Assembly: GCF_000196135.1 (NCBI RefSeq)
Contig: NC_005090.1
Coordinates: 382,001-446,000, forward strand
DNA: 64,000 bases
From: Wolinella succinogenes DSM 1740
Lineage (GTDB): Bacteria; Campylobacterota; Campylobacteria; Campylobacterales; Helicobacteraceae
Direction of reading: 5' to 3'
The translations under genes were made by a program, and so were the position numbers. Positions 26,461-37,874 of this stretch are shown here, in pieces. Position 1 is the stretch's first letter. Each line of letters opens with the position of its first letter. Under the pieces are notes generated by a model, which saw only the letters and a list, made by a program, of their open reading frames with translations, was not told the origin of the DNA and did not search any database.

Positions 26461-28804
26461 GTTTGGCATCCTTGCGAAGCTCAATGGGGATGAGCAGAGT
26501 GAAGAGCGCCCCACTCCCTGGGGGCTCTTGGTTGATGACGGAGATTTTCCCCTCCATGTTTTTTTCAATGATGATTTTACTCATATAGAGTCCAATTCCT
26601 GTCCCTTTTCCCTGCTCTTTGGTGGTGAAATAGGGATCAAAAATCTTCTCTTTGATTCCTTGGGGGATGCCCACTCCTGTGTCTTGGATTTGAATCTCCA
26701 AAAAAGGCTCTTTAAGGGAGAGAAAAAGGTCAATTTTCCGCTCACAAAGAGGATCAAGCACGATTCTCTCTTCAACAGAATCGATGGCATTTTTGAGGAG
26801 ATTGAGAAGCACCTGCTTGAGCTCGTTTTGGTAGCCAGTGATGGTGAAATCTTTGGGAAGCTCAGAGTGGAGCAGACAGGAGATTTGAGAGAGTCGAGCT
26901 TGATTTTGAACCATGGCAATACTTTTTTGAATCTCCTCTAGCACCTTGAAGGTTGAGGTGGCCTTGGAGGGGCGAAAAAAGTTACGAAAGTCATCGATGG
27001 TGTGCGACATAAAGCTGATGAGATCCATGGAGGAGTGGACAAAATGGTCCACATAAGAGGGGGTGAGCTCTTCATTTTCATAGGCGAGTTCAATATCTTG
27101 GATTTTGACGGCTAGGGCATTGATAGGTTGCCTCCACTGATGAGCGATAGAGCCGATCATCTCCCCCATAGCGGCGAGCTTGCTTTGTTGAATGAGCAGA
27201 TTTTGCTGGTGATTCTTCTCCTCTTTGAGGAGATACTGCTCAGTGAGATTCCTGAAACTGCAAAGAAGCAGATTGGAATCTTCTTCTTGGAGGGTATTGA
27301 AGCTGAGTTGTCCTAGGAGCTGTTCGCCGCTTTGACTTAAGAGAGTGATGTCATGAATCTCTCGCCGTTTAGCTAGGATATCTTGGAAAATGGGCTTGAT
27401 AGAGCGTGCGCTCATAGCACGAAGAAGGCGATAGGGGGGCAAGAGTCTTAGCTCCTCCTTGGAGTAACCTAAGAGCTTTTGGGCGGTCTGATTGCAGTCG
27501 ATAATGCGGCGCTGGCGATAATCGATGAGAAGGATGGCATCGTAGCTGTTTTCAAAGAGTTGACGGAATTGTCTCTCTAGGCGAAGTTTGCCCATCACTT
27601 CGTGGCGGACGCGCTTCTCTAGCTCTATATTGAACCGCAAAAGCTCATCGCGAAGGCGCTTGTTCTCTGTCACATCAAGAATCGCTCCTTGGGCTTTAAG
27701 GAGAGTTCCTTTTTCATCTCGAATGAGCTTGACGCTAGAGTTGAGCCAGCGCCCCTCTCCTTTTTTAGTGAGAATCTCGTAATCTTCGGAGATGTATTGG
27801 GTCTCTTGGCTCTGGTTGAGGTGAAGATAGTGTTCTTTAATGAGGGTGCGATGAGGCTCTTTTATGTGTTGAAAAAAGAGCTCCGCGCGAGGCTCAACCT
27901 CAAAAGGGGTGTAGCCAAGAAGCTCATAGATTCCCCTAGACCACCAAGTGTTTTTTTGGGATAGATCCTCTTCAAAGCTACCCATTTTGGCGATTCTTTG
28001 AGCATCATCTAAGCGACGCTTGAGCTCTTCAACCTCCAAGAGTCGTTCGGCGAGCTCTCGTTCGGCGTGGGCGTCTTTGATGAGATTGGCGGCTTTGAGG
28101 ATGATCTGTTCGATGGAGAAGGGTTTGTTGATGAAGTCGTTGGCTCCATGCTTGAGCACCTTGGCGATATGGTCGTTGTTGAGCGTGGAGGAGAGGGCGA
28201 TCACAGGGAGGGTGAGGTTTTGGCTATTTTCTCGAATCTTGTAGAGAATCTCTAGACCATGCACATCGGGCAAAAAGAGATCGAGAATCACAAGGTCAAT
28301 CCGCTCGCTCTCGATGAGCTCTAGCGCCTCTTTCCCACTGGAGGCAAGGGCAATGGAGTAGTTGCGTATCTCAAAGACGCTTTTGCACATTTCGCGAATG
28401 GCACGGGAATCGTCCACCACTAGAATCGTGTATTGGTTGTTGTGCTCCACCTTTTCGATGAGAAGCTCAATCTGCTTGCAGATGTAGTCCATTGGGTTGT
28501 TTTTGGAGATGTAGTCCAAAACACCAAGCTTGAAGTAATCATCGCGGATGAGCTGATTTTCATTGGAGGTGAGGATGATCACCTTGGATTGGCGAATCGC
28601 CCTAGAGACCATCTCTCTAGCGTCTCCATCAGGCAGCGTGAGATCAAAAATCCCATAATCAAAAGACTCCTCACGCATCGCCTCCATCGCCTCTTTGAGA
28701 GAGAAGACCGAACGAATAAGAAACCCTAGCTCTAAAAGGTATTCGCTCAAATAGCGATTGATCGAGCGGGAATCTTCAACGATGAGGAGGCGCTTTGGGG
28801 TCAT
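26435..28804 (-). CDS. Soluble hybrid histidine kinase: two receivers, two PAS domains, kinase core
   Basis: The 789-residue product has no membrane segments. Domain order: receiver 1 (1-120, Asp in FDLTLPDGD), receiver 2 (125-245, Asp in ILDLFLPDVHG), PAS (about 275-395), PAS (about 425-540), HisKA with IAHQWRQPINAL (H-box near residue 570), and an HATPase with NLLKNAID, DTGVGIP and GTGIGLYMSK. Two N-terminal receivers on a kinase is an unusual order; it suggests that other kinases control it. It follows purB by nine bases and overlaps the cyclase gene, so it likely phosphorylates that protein to set c-di-GMP. Confidence 0.88.
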   Translation of the reverse strand: MTPKRLLIVEDSRSINRYLSEYLLELGFLIRSVFSLKEAMEAMREESFDYGIFDLTLPDGDAREMVSRAIRQSKVIILTSNENQLIRDDYFKLGVLDYISKNNPMDYICKQIELLIEKVEHNNQYTILVVDDSRAIREMCKSVFEIRNYSIALASSGKEALELIESERIDLVILDLFLPDVHGLEILYKIRENSQNLTLPVIALSSTLNNDHIAKVLKHGANDFINKPFSIEQIILKAANLIKDAHAERELAERLLEVEELKRRLDDAQRIAKMGSFEEDLSQKNTWWSRGIYELLGYTPFEVEPRAELFFQHIKEPHRTLIKEHYLHLNQSQETQYISEDYEILTKKGEGRWLNSSVKLIRDEKGTLLKAQGAILDVTENKRLRDELLRFNIELEKRVRHEVMGKLRLERQFRQLFENSYDAILLIDYRQRRIIDCNQTAQKLLGYSKEELRLLPPYRLLRAMSARSIKPIFQDILAKRREIHDITLLSQSGEQLLGQLSFNTLQEEDSNLLLCSFRNLTEQYLLKEEKNHQQNLLIQQSKLAAMGEMIGSIAHQWRQPINALAVKIQDIELAYENEELTPSYVDHFVHSSMDLISFMSHTIDDFRNFFRPSKATSTFKVLEEIQKSIAMVQNQARLSQISCLLHSELPKDFTITGYQNELKQVLLNLLKNAIDSVEERIVLDPLCERKIDLFLSLKEPFLEIQIQDTGVGIPQGIKEKIFDPYFTTKEQGKGTGIGLYMSKIIIEKNMEGKISVINQEPPGSGALFTLLIPIELRKDAKHGPTHAFL

Positions 28805-28813
28805 CGGAGGGGT

Positions 28814-30142
28814 TTATCCAAAGACGCGGGAGAAGATTCCCCCCACATTTTTGGTGTAATAACCATAGTCAAAGCAGGCTCTGATGGCCTCTTCGGAGAG
28901 CTTTTCGCGAAGCTCTTCATCCCCTAAGAGGTGCTGGAGGTAGAGGCTCTCACCTTTCTCATTGAGCGCGCTTTTCCCTTGCTGGAGATCGGCCCAAACC
29001 TTCATCGCATTGCGCTGAACGATCTTGTAGGCATCCTCACGACTCACCCCCTGCAAAGGAAGCTCTAGAAGGATTCTTTGAGAGAAGACAAGACCGCCCG
29101 TGAGGTTGAGGTTTTTCATCATGTTTTCTGGATAGACCACTAGCTTTTCGATCACTCCAGTGAGGCGCTTGAGCATGAAATCGGTGGTGATAAAGCCATC
29201 AGGCAGGATGAATCGCTCCACGGAACTGTGAGAGATGTCACGCTCATGCCAAAGGGCGACATTCTCCATGGCGGGAATCGCATAGCTTCGAATCATGCGG
29301 CAAAGCCCTGTGATGTTTTCGGTGAGGACAGGATTACGCTTGTGGGGCATGGCGGAGCTTCCCTTTTGACCGGGGGAGAAATACTCCTCCGCCTCGTAAA
29401 CCTCGGTGCGCTGATAGTGCCGTATAGCAATGGCGATCTTTTCGCAACTGCTCGCTAGGAGCGCAAGGTCGCTCATAAGCCTAGCGTAGCGATCGCGCTG
29501 AATCACTTGGTTGCTTGCAGGCGCTGGAGTGAGCCCAAGCTCTTCGCAGACATACTCCTCAAGCTCTAAGGGGGCGTGGGCGAAGTTACCCATCGCACCG
29601 CTTATTTTGCCCGCAGAGATCACCTTCATCGTCTCTTGGAGGGCTTTGAGGTGGCGATGGATCTCATCATACCAAATCGCTAACACCAATCCAAAAGTGA
29701 TGGGTTCGCCATGGATTCCGTGGCTTCGTCCGACCATGAGAGTGTGTTGATGCTCAAGTGCGCGTTTTTTGAGCGCCTCCATCAATTCGTTCACATCTTG
29801 GAGGATAAGGCTTAGACTATCGCGCATCTGGAGGGCAACAGCGGTATCGATACAATCAGAGCTGGTCATGCCATAGTGGACAAAGCGCGATTCCTCGCCG
29901 AGGCTCTCAGAGACTGAGGTGAGGAAAGCGATCACATCATGCTTGGTGGTCGCTTCGATCTCATCGATTCTTGCTACGCTAAAAGAGGCATTGGCACAGA
30001 TTTTTTCACACGCCTCATCGGGGATGAGACCCAAGCGATTCCATGCTTTGACTGCGGCTTTTTCAACCTTGAGCCATGCATCATATTTGGCCTCTTGTGT
30101 CCATAGATTCTTCATCTCTTCCCTAGCGTAGCGCTCAACCAT
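28814..30142 (-). CDS. purB: Adenylosuccinate lyase
   Basis: The 442-residue member of the fumarase/aspartase superfamily shows the signature GSSAMPHKRNPV (flexible loop with catalytic Ser) near residue 262, SRSHGIHGEP and TSSDCIDTAVAL. PurB removes fumarate from SAICAR and adenylosuccinate in purine synthesis. The C-terminal part is typical of the short B. subtilis/Helicobacter form. AAGGAT lies about seven bases before the ATG. It heads a three-gene unit with the kinase and cyclase; that pairing of metabolism and signalling is unexpected. Confidence 0.95.
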   Translation of the reverse strand: MVERYAREEMKNLWTQEAKYDAWLKVEKAAVKAWNRLGLIPDEACEKICANASFSVARIDEIEATTKHDVIAFLTSVSESLGEESRFVHYGMTSSDCIDTAVALQMRDSLSLILQDVNELMEALKKRALEHQHTLMVGRSHGIHGEPITFGLVLAIWYDEIHRHLKALQETMKVISAGKISGAMGNFAHAPLELEEYVCEELGLTPAPASNQVIQRDRYARLMSDLALLASSCEKIAIAIRHYQRTEVYEAEEYFSPGQKGSSAMPHKRNPVLTENITGLCRMIRSYAIPAMENVALWHERDISHSSVERFILPDGFITTDFMLKRLTGVIEKLVVYPENMMKNLNLTGGLVFSQRILLELPLQGVSREDAYKIVQRNAMKVWADLQQGKSALNEKGESLYLQHLLGDEELREKLSEEAIRACFDYGYYTKNVGGIFSRVFG

Positions 30143-30166
30143 TCATTATCCTTATGAGAGTTTTGA

Positions 30167-30172
30167 TAGAAT
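30167..30172 (+). promoter_or_regulatory. Candidate -10 box for the pseudouridine synthase gene
   Basis: TAGAAT lies 44 bases before the ATG at 30216 in the short divergent gap with purB. No -35 is evident. Confidence 0.35.
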
Positions 30173-30215
30173 CCAAAATCTACCACAAATCCACTTAACC
30201 TTCGCAGGAAAATCG

Positions 30216-31142
30216 ATGGCTTTCGTCCAAAAAACCTTTCATCTTCACACTCCCACTCCACTCTTTTTATTTTTAATGCGAGAGTTTTCTATCTCCCAAA
30301 AAGAGGCGCAAAAGTGGATTGATAAAGGGCGCGTGAGAATCCAAGGAGAGCCCTTTTTAGACAAGAGCGCTAGAGTGAGCGGGGAGCTTGAAGTGCTCTT
30401 TTTCAGGCCTGATTCTAGGGGCTTGGAGCCGCTCTTTATCGCTCCTTTTTTTGCCCTCTTTGATAAGCCAGCGGATCTACTGGTTCACCCCAAGGGGACT
30501 TTTGAGCACTACTCGCTCATGGATGAGGTGAGGCTGAGGTTTGGCCAAGAGGCGGATTTGGCTCATCGAATCGACAAAGAGACGAGTGGAATCGTGCTTA
30601 TCACCCGCTCTAAGAAAGAGGGGGCGATTCTAAAAATCAACTTTTTTAATCGCGAGGTCAAAAAGTGTTATTGGGCGCTTGTGAGGGGCAAGATGGAGGG
30701 AGAGAGGATTCTTGATTTCCCCCTAAAGGCGCAGAGCAAGCGGCTTGATCTTGGGGTGCGCATGAGGGTGGATGAGAAGGGGAAGAGCTCGCTCACCCAA
30801 ATCAAAGCGCTTGATTATGAGGCTTTGAGCGACACCACTTTGGTGGAGGCCTCACCGCTCACGGGGCGGACTCATCAGATTCGCCTCCATCTCGCTCACG
30901 CAGGGTATCCTATCCTTGGAGACCCCCTCTATGGAACAAGTGATGAGCTAAGCCGTGCCTATCTTGAGCAAGCGATGGATCAGGAGGAGCGAAGACGATG
31001 TTTTGGTGCTTCAAGATTGATGCTTCATGCGCAAGGGCTTGGATTCCCCTATAAGGGGAGCTGGTATGAGATCGTGAGTGGACAGGATTTTCTAGGAGAG
31101 GTGGAGGGGGCGAGGGAGGCGCTTAGGCAATTCCGCTCTTAA
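30216..31142 (+). CDS. RluA-family 23S rRNA or tRNA pseudouridine synthase with S4 domain
   Basis: The 308-residue product has an N-terminal S4 RNA-binding domain ([20 protein letters not shown]) and the RluA catalytic domain with [13 protein letters not shown] (catalytic Asp, usually HRLDxxTSG), [16 protein letters not shown] and GDPLYG. It isomerises uridine to pseudouridine in structured RNA. RluC, RluD and other specificities cannot be told apart here. The 3' end overlaps the opposing pcm gene by 20 nt. Confidence 0.88.
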   Translation: MAFVQKTFHLHTPTPLFLFLMREFSISQKEAQKWIDKGRVRIQGEPFLDKSARVSGELEVLFFRPDSRGLEPLFIAPFFALFDKPADLLVHPKGTFEHYSLMDEVRLRFGQEADLAHRIDKETSGIVLITRSKKEGAILKINFFNREVKKCYWALVRGKMEGERILDFPLKAQSKRLDLGVRMRVDEKGKSSLTQIKALDYEALSDTTLVEASPLTGRTHQIRLHLAHAGYPILGDPLYGTSDELSRAYLEQAMDQEERRRCFGASRLMLHAQGLGFPYKGSWYEIVSGQDFLGEVEGAREALRQFRS

Positions 31143-31752
31143 TGGGAACAAAGACGCAGCGCTCTAGGATTTTGGTCTCTTTGAGTTGGCCTCGATATTT
31201 CTCAAAGCGCTTGATCACCTGAGCATTACCCTCCTCGATGGGGGCGATGAGTATCCCCCCCTCCTCTAGCTGATCCGCGATGGCTTGAGGGATGGAGGGG
31301 ATGGAGGCGGAGAAGAGAATGCGATCATAGGGGGCGTATTGCGCCCATCCCTTTTGTCCATCATCGAGTTTGGTGTTGACATTGGAGATTTGGGAGGTTT
31401 TGAGGCGACCTCTAGCCTCAAGGAGGAGGCGCTCGATTCTCTCAATGCTAAAGACACGGCGAAAGAGGTGGCTTAGCACCACCGCCTGATAACCGCTCCC
31501 ACACCCAATCTCTAGCACGCTATCAGCCCCTTTTGGCTCTAAGTATTCGCTCATCTTGGCCACCGTTAAAGGGGAGCTAATCCACTGGTTTTCACTCATG
31601 GGGAGTGCATCGAGCATGAAGGCCAAATGCCTAAGACCGCTAGGGACAAAAAGCTCCCGATCGACTTTAAGAAGGGCTTTGTAAACCTCAGGAGAGAGGG
31701 GGAATCGAGCATGAATCTCCTCCACCATCCGTGCGGTTTTGATGTGATTCAT
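31123..31752 (-). CDS. pcm: Protein-L-isoaspartate O-methyltransferase
   Basis: The 209-residue SAM-dependent enzyme repairs isoaspartyl residues. Visible motifs are SAM loop [19 protein letters not shown], the substrate loop [10 protein letters not shown] (usually ISxPxxVA), and [17 protein letters not shown]. The ATG abuts the preceding nitrilase-like stop without a gap (TAA then ATG). With nrdB it keeps a pairing I recall from H. pylori. The last 20 nt overlap the pseudouridine synthase gene. Confidence 0.92.
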   Translation of the reverse strand: MNHIKTARMVEEIHARFPLSPEVYKALLKVDRELFVPSGLRHLAFMLDALPMSENQWISSPLTVAKMSEYLEPKGADSVLEIGCGSGYQAVVLSHLFRRVFSIERIERLLLEARGRLKTSQISNVNTKLDDGQKGWAQYAPYDRILFSASIPSIPQAIADQLEEGGILIAPIEEGNAQVIKRFEKYRGQLKETKILERCVFVPIKSGIA

Positions 31753-32475
31753 TTAGAGTCCTACGTTGATGTAGCGTCGGACTTTTTTGATTTCGGTGAG
31801 ATCGGCATCCAAAAAGATGATCTCTTTCTCATCATCCTTGGTGACGATCCCAAAGGGCGAGATGATCGCGCTCCCTTTGGCCATGCTATCGTTTGCGCCA
31901 TCGCTGGCGATCACAAAGGCTTGATTGGCGATGGCGAGGGCTTTGGTGAGGGTCTCGAAGTGATCCTTGCGCTCTTTGCCCCACTGAGCAGGTACAAAGA
32001 GGAGCTCACAGCCTTTGAGGCGACTCCATATTTCGGTGAAACGGAGCTCAAAGCAGTTGATGGCGCCGCATTTGATGCCATCAATCTCAAAAGGAACAAT
32101 CTCCTCTTCGCTTCCCGCCTTGAAGTGGTTGTGCTCATCGCCAAGGGGGAAGAGTCGACTTTTGGATTGTTTGTGGAGGAGCTCGCCTCGGTGAAAAACC
32201 TTGAGGTTGTTGAAGTAGTCAATCTTATTCTTCTCGATCATCGTCACAATGATAGTCTTCTCTCTGGAGAGGGCAAGAAGCTCTTCTGTGGCCTCTTTGG
32301 CAAACTCGGCCGCCTCATCCATGCGCTGATAAGAGAAGTGGGTGAGGGAGACTTCAGGCGCTAGGATGATCGAATCCTCTCGGCATTTGGAGATGAGATT
32401 CTTGAGGGTGGCGAGATTCTCCTCGAAGTTTTGCTTGGTTTTGAATTGGAGCGAATAGAGTCGTTTAGAAATCAT
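31753..32475 (-). CDS. Carbon-nitrogen hydrolase (nitrilase superfamily)
   Basis: The 240-residue amidase has the Glu-Lys-Cys triad of the superfamily: Glu in [11 protein letters not shown], Lys in [15 protein letters not shown], and Cys in [12 protein letters not shown] start at ATG 32475, which overlaps the nrdB stop by 11 nt, because homology begins at [10 protein letters not shown]; the longer frame is antisense-like filler. Candidate substrates include deaminated glutathione and omega-amides, but the family is broad. Directly followed by pcm in a repair- and nucleotide-linked operon. Confidence 0.82.
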   Translation of the reverse strand: MISKRLYSLQFKTKQNFEENLATLKNLISKCREDSIILAPEVSLTHFSYQRMDEAAEFAKEATEELLALSREKTIIVTMIEKNKIDYFNNLKVFHRGELLHKQSKSRLFPLGDEHNHFKAGSEEEIVPFEIDGIKCGAINCFELRFTEIWSRLKGCELLFVPAQWGKERKDHFETLTKALAIANQAFVIASDGANDSMAKGSAIISPFGIVTKDDEKEIIFLDADLTEIKKVRRYINVGL

Positions 32476-33490
32476 CGAAGTTGATACTCCCTTTGGCGTA
32501 GTTGGTGACATTTCCTTCAAAAAAGTTGGTCTTTTGCTCGTTGAAACTGCTGAATTGATCCACCCATTTGATGGGGTGTTTCGCGTTATACAATATCGGC
32601 ATTCCAACGCGTTTGAGGCGATCATCGGCGAGGTATTGGATATATTCGTGGATGATCTCGCTAGTGAGTCCTAGAATCTGCCCTTGGGTGATGTAATCTC
32701 CCCATGCCGATTCGACAGCGACTGCTTTTCTGAACATCTCAACCACCTCCTCTTCAAGACTTTTGGTGAAGAGGTCGGGACGCTCTTTTTTGAGGGCGTT
32801 GATCATGTTCTGGAAGATGAGCAGGTGGGTTACTTCATCGCGTTGAATGAATCGAATCATCTGCGCACTTCCTAGCATTTTACCGCTTCGTGCGAGTGTG
32901 TAGAAAAAGGAGAAGCCCGCATAGAAGTAGATTCCCTCTAGGATTTGGTTGGCGAACATGGCTTTGAGCATGGCGCTATCAGTGGGGTTTTTGGCGAGCT
33001 CCTCATAGACGCCCGCGATGTGATCGTTCTTGCTTTTGAGCTGCATATCCACGCGCCACATCTCATAAATCTCATCGGTGTTAGCCGAGATTGATTCCAC
33101 CATCACGGCGTAGCTTTGGGAGTGGAGTGCCTCCTCAAAGGCTTGGCGCACGAGGATGAGGTTGATCTCAGGGCTTGTGATGTAGGGATTGACATTATCA
33201 ATGAGATTGTTGGTTTGGAGCGAATCCATGAAGATGAGCTGAGAGAGGGCGCGATCATACCCAAGTTTTTCAGCAGGAGTGAGACCTCCGTTATAGTCGC
33301 GCTTATCGGGGGTCATGTTCACCTCTTCAGGGAACCAAGAGTTGGCCAGCATCACTTTCCAGAGATTGTAGGCCCATTGATATTTGATTTTGTTGAGCTC
33401 AAAAATACTGGTGGGATTCCCGCCAAAGATTTTTCGTTCATTGACGGTCTCGGTGGATTGGGGGTTGTAGATCTTTTTTCGTTCTATCAT
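32465..33490 (-). CDS. nrdB: Ribonucleotide reductase class I beta subunit
   Basis: The 341-residue product carries the di-iron ligand helices: [12 protein letters not shown] (Glu and His), [14 protein letters not shown] (Glu), and [11 protein letters not shown] (Glu and His). The start at ATG 33490 ([10 protein letters not shown]) matches the H. pylori N-terminus as I recall it. NrdB holds the tyrosyl-radical cofactor and works with NrdA, which is not in this window. A minus-strand TATAAT lies about 50 bases upstream. Operon with the nitrilase and pcm. Confidence 0.93.
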   Translation of the reverse strand: MIERKKIYNPQSTETVNERKIFGGNPTSIFELNKIKYQWAYNLWKVMLANSWFPEEVNMTPDKRDYNGGLTPAEKLGYDRALSQLIFMDSLQTNNLIDNVNPYITSPEINLILVRQAFEEALHSQSYAVMVESISANTDEIYEMWRVDMQLKSKNDHIAGVYEELAKNPTDSAMLKAMFANQILEGIYFYAGFSFFYTLARSGKMLGSAQMIRFIQRDEVTHLLIFQNMINALKKERPDLFTKSLEEEVVEMFRKAVAVESAWGDYITQGQILGLTSEIIHEYIQYLADDRLKRVGMPILYNAKHPIKWVDQFSSFNEQKTNFFEGNVTNYAKGSINFDDF

Positions 33491-33536
33491 GGAGTGATTG
33501 ACCGTTCCTAATGATTTCAAAGTTGAAGTTTAGTTG

Positions 33537-33542
33537 ATTATA
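33537..33542 (-). promoter_or_regulatory. -10 box of the nrdB operon
   Basis: TATAAT on the minus strand lies 47 bases before the nrdB ATG at 33490, in the 138-base divergent gap with copA. No -35 is evident; the upstream AT-rich tract is typical of this group. Confidence 0.5.
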
Positions 33543-33573
33543 GAGAATTAATAGTAAAAAGGAGATAAGATAA

Positions 33574-33604
33574 TTGACTTTTCGGGAGCACTCCCTCAAT
33601 ATCT
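33574..33604 (+). promoter_or_regulatory. Candidate MerR-type promoter/operator of copA
   Basis: TTGACT (33574-33579) is followed by 19 bases containing the dyad GGGAGCACTCCC (33584-33595), then a poor -10 match, ATATCT (33599-33604). A long 19-base spacer with a central dyad is the layout of CueR/MerR-controlled copper promoters. The weak -10 and the absence of a MerR gene nearby keep this speculative. Confidence 0.35.
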
Positions 33605-33628
33605 CCGCCTAGGGCAAAAAGGTCAAAT

Positions 33629-35827
33629 ATGGACAGGATCAAACTGAGAATCGAAGGGATGCATTGTAGCGCTTGTGCAGAGGGAATCATCGCCAATCTC
33701 TCCAAAGAATCGGGTGTTTTGGATGTGAGTGTGAATGCCATCACGGGCAAAGGGCGCATCCAATATGAAGAGGAGCGTATCACTCAAGAGAGGATCATCC
33801 GCCTCATCGAATCGTATGGGTTCAAGGCGTTTAAGGAGAGCAGCAGAGATCAAGAAGAGCGGGAGCTTCAGGAGCTTGGGCGGCGATTTTTTCTCTGCCT
33901 GCCTCTCTTTTTGGTCATTTTTGGGCTTCATATGTTCTTCCCCCATGAGCCCCTCTATCTCTACACACAGTTTCTTTTAGCCAGCGTGGTGCAGTTTGTC
34001 GGTGGAGCAGGCTTTTACAAGGGGGCAGGGGGTCTTTGGCGCACCAAGAGCGCAGACATGAATCTCCTCATCGTCATCGGAACTTCCGCTGCTTATCTCT
34101 ACTCATGCATCGCGCTTTGGGCGCCTTCGCTCTTTCCTAACACACAGATGGGGCTCTATTTTGAGGGTTCTTCAGCGGTGATCACCTTTGTGCTTTTGGG
34201 TGAATGGCTCAAAGCAAGAGCCAAAAAGCGTTCAGGCGAGAGCGTGAGAGCTCTAGCGAGTCTCCTTCCTCAAAGAGCGCGGCTTTGGCGAGAGGGGGCC
34301 GAGGTGGAGGTGGAGCTCTCTGAAGTGGGGGTGAATGAGATCTCTCTTGTTAGGGCGGGGGAGAAGATTCCTTTAGATGGAGAGATTGTTGAGGGGGAGG
34401 CCGAGGTGGACAGCTCCCATATTAGCGGGGAGTATCTGCCCGTGCATAAAAAGGTCGGCGATGGGGTCGTGGGCGGGAGTATCGCTGTGAATGGCTATCT
34501 CAAGGTGCGTGTTCTTAAATCCGCCCAAGAATCGCTTCTTTATGAGATGGTCGATCTGCTCGAAGAGGCTCAGAGCCAAAAGCCCCCCATTGGGAAGCTT
34601 GCCGATCAAATCGCCTCAATCTTTGTGCCCGCCGTCATCTTTCTCTCCCTCTTGACGCTTGGAGTGTGGATCTTTTGGGGTGATGGCTATGAGCATGCTT
34701 TTTTGGCGAGTGTGGCGGTGCTCATCATCTCTTGTCCTTGCGCGCTGGGTCTAGCTACGCCCATCTCGATTGTCACAGCGATCTCTAGGGGGGCTAGAGA
34801 GGGGATTCTTATCAAAAATCCTGATGTAATTGAGCGTGCCGTAGTGATTTCTAAAGTGGTTTTGGACAAGACGGGCACTCTCACCCAAGGGATGCTCTCT
34901 ATCTCTAAAGTGCGATGGATGAGAGAGGCTCCAGAGGGCTTTTTTGAGATGCTTTTGGGAATTGAATCAACGAGCGCTCACCCGATTTCTCTAGCCCTCA
35001 CGCGCTATGCAAAAGAGCAGATTAAAGAGGGGAGCGAAGCGGCTCTTATTCCCGAATCGCCTCAAAATTTTATCGGCCTTGGGTTGGCGGCGAAGTTTGG
35101 AGGGGAGGAGTTTGTGGTGGGGAATAAGCGGCTTATGATTCAGAAGGGAATCTTAAGCGATGAGGCGCTTTTGGAGAGCTTGAGGGAGGAATTTTTGGGC
35201 CTTAGCACGATTTATGTGGCCTATCAAGGAGAGATGATTGCAGCCATAGGCGTGGAAGATTCTCTTCGTCAAGGGGCTAGAGAGATGCTTGAATTCTTTA
35301 AAAAGCGAGGGATTGAACCTGTCATTTTGAGTGGAGATTCAAAAGAGGCGGTGTTGGATTTAGCTCAAAGATTAGAGATTGAGCGATTTTATGCAGAGGT
35401 GTTGCCCAAGGATAAGCACAGAGTAATCAAAGAGCTCAAAGAGGAGGGGGGAGTGCTCTTTGTGGGAGATGGAGTGAATGATGCCCTAGCGCTTGAAGAG
35501 GCAGACATGGGGATCGCCCTCTCTAGTGGCACGGCAATTGCCCAAGAATCGGGGGATATTTTGCTGATGAAAGAGGAGCTTACAGGGGTGAGTGAGGCGC
35601 TGGAGCTTTGCCTTTTTGCTTTGAGGAATATCAAGCAGAATCTCTTCTTTGCCTATCTCTATAATACGATTCTCATCCCTGTAGCAGCGGGCGCTCTCTA
35701 TCCTTGGTTTGGAATCTTGCTTCAGCCCTCTTTTGCGGGTGCGGCGATGGCGCTAAGCTCGGTGAGCGTGGTGAGCAATGCGCTTCGAATCGGACGATGG
35801 AAAAGCCAAGGCGCCCTTGGGGCCTAG
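33629..35827 (+). CDS. copA: Copper-exporting P1B-type ATPase
   Basis: The 732-residue product has one N-terminal heavy-metal domain with GMHCSACAEG (residues 10-19), eight helices, the actuator segment HISGEYLPVHK (a variant of TGE with SGE), the membrane CPCALGLATP metal site, phosphorylation motif DKTGTLTQG, the HP nucleotide dipeptide in STSAHPIS, and GDGVNDALAL. CPC with the usual C-terminal metal helices points to Cu(I) export. No copper chaperone gene is visible next to it. The 3' end shares CTAG with the opposing VOC gene. Confidence 0.92.
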   Translation: MDRIKLRIEGMHCSACAEGIIANLSKESGVLDVSVNAITGKGRIQYEEERITQERIIRLIESYGFKAFKESSRDQEERELQELGRRFFLCLPLFLVIFGLHMFFPHEPLYLYTQFLLASVVQFVGGAGFYKGAGGLWRTKSADMNLLIVIGTSAAYLYSCIALWAPSLFPNTQMGLYFEGSSAVITFVLLGEWLKARAKKRSGESVRALASLLPQRARLWREGAEVEVELSEVGVNEISLVRAGEKIPLDGEIVEGEAEVDSSHISGEYLPVHKKVGDGVVGGSIAVNGYLKVRVLKSAQESLLYEMVDLLEEAQSQKPPIGKLADQIASIFVPAVIFLSLLTLGVWIFWGDGYEHAFLASVAVLIISCPCALGLATPISIVTAISRGAREGILIKNPDVIERAVVISKVVLDKTGTLTQGMLSISKVRWMREAPEGFFEMLLGIESTSAHPISLALTRYAKEQIKEGSEAALIPESPQNFIGLGLAAKFGGEEFVVGNKRLMIQKGILSDEALLESLREEFLGLSTIYVAYQGEMIAAIGVEDSLRQGAREMLEFFKKRGIEPVILSGDSKEAVLDLAQRLEIERFYAEVLPKDKHRVIKELKEEGGVLFVGDGVNDALALEEADMGIALSSGTAIAQESGDILLMKEELTGVSEALELCLFALRNIKQNLFFAYLYNTILIPVAAGALYPWFGILLQPSFAGAAMALSSVSVVSNALRIGRWKSQGALGA

Positions 35828-36219
35828 GCTTTGAAGTAGGGCTTGAACTCCTCGTGGGGTTCGCGTTCGGAGTAGAGATAGAGGGAGATTCCGATGGGAT
35901 CAATGATGGAGAATCCTCGATCACCCCAAGGATGATCCTCTAGGGGCATGAAAACTTCTAGCCCCTCTTGGGTGAGTCGTGCGTGTTCGGCGTCCACATC
36001 ATCGACTTTGAAATTGAGCATGATTCCTTCTCCGCTAAAGCTAGGCATCCCCTCTTGGGGGTGCATGAATTGGAGCGATAGCGTAGAGTGGGGGAAACGC
36101 AGGTTGAGATACCACCCGCAGTCAAAGAGAGCCTCGGCCAGAAAATGGCGCTGATAAAATTCACGGCAAGCGTCCACGCGTTCTGTGATGAAGCAGGTGG
36201 AGAGTTCGAGAGTTTTCAT
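35824..36219 (-). CDS. VOC/glyoxalase-fold protein
   Basis: The 131-residue product has two beta-alpha-beta-beta-beta repeats typical of the vicinal oxygen chelate fold, with LSTCFITERVDACREFYQ at the start and HPWGDRGFSIIDPIGISLYLY near the end. Metal ligands are not obvious. The ATG at 36219 follows GGAG by eight bases; the longer frame runs back into fabI. It follows fabI by 35 bases and is probably cotranscribed with tpiA and fabI. Substrate unknown. Confidence 0.75.
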   Translation of the reverse strand: MKTLELSTCFITERVDACREFYQRHFLAEALFDCGWYLNLRFPHSTLSLQFMHPQEGMPSFSGEGIMLNFKVDDVDAEHARLTQEGLEVFMPLEDHPWGDRGFSIIDPIGISLYLYSEREPHEEFKPYFKA

Positions 36220-36254
36220 TGTTGAAGCTCCTTGTTTGGGATTCAAAGGAGGGA

Positions 36255-37792
<1,538 letters not shown>

Positions 37793-37830
37793 CGCTCGCT
37801 CCTATAAAATTTTCAAAAGACCAAAACTCG

Positions 37831-37836
37831 ATTCTA
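37831..37836 (-). promoter_or_regulatory. Candidate -10 box of the tpiA-fabI operon
   Basis: TAGAAT on the minus strand lies about 40 bases before the tpiA ATG, in the 82-base gap after the Bat gene cluster. No -35 match. Confidence 0.4.
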
Positions 37837-37874
37837 TCCAAAATTGACTTTGAGGAAAAATCGCCAAAGAAAAA

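Noticed and set aside
31627-32364. 245-codon plus-strand frame across pcm and the nitrilase gene
   Set aside because: Both opposing genes have clear catalytic motifs; this frame is antisense filler.
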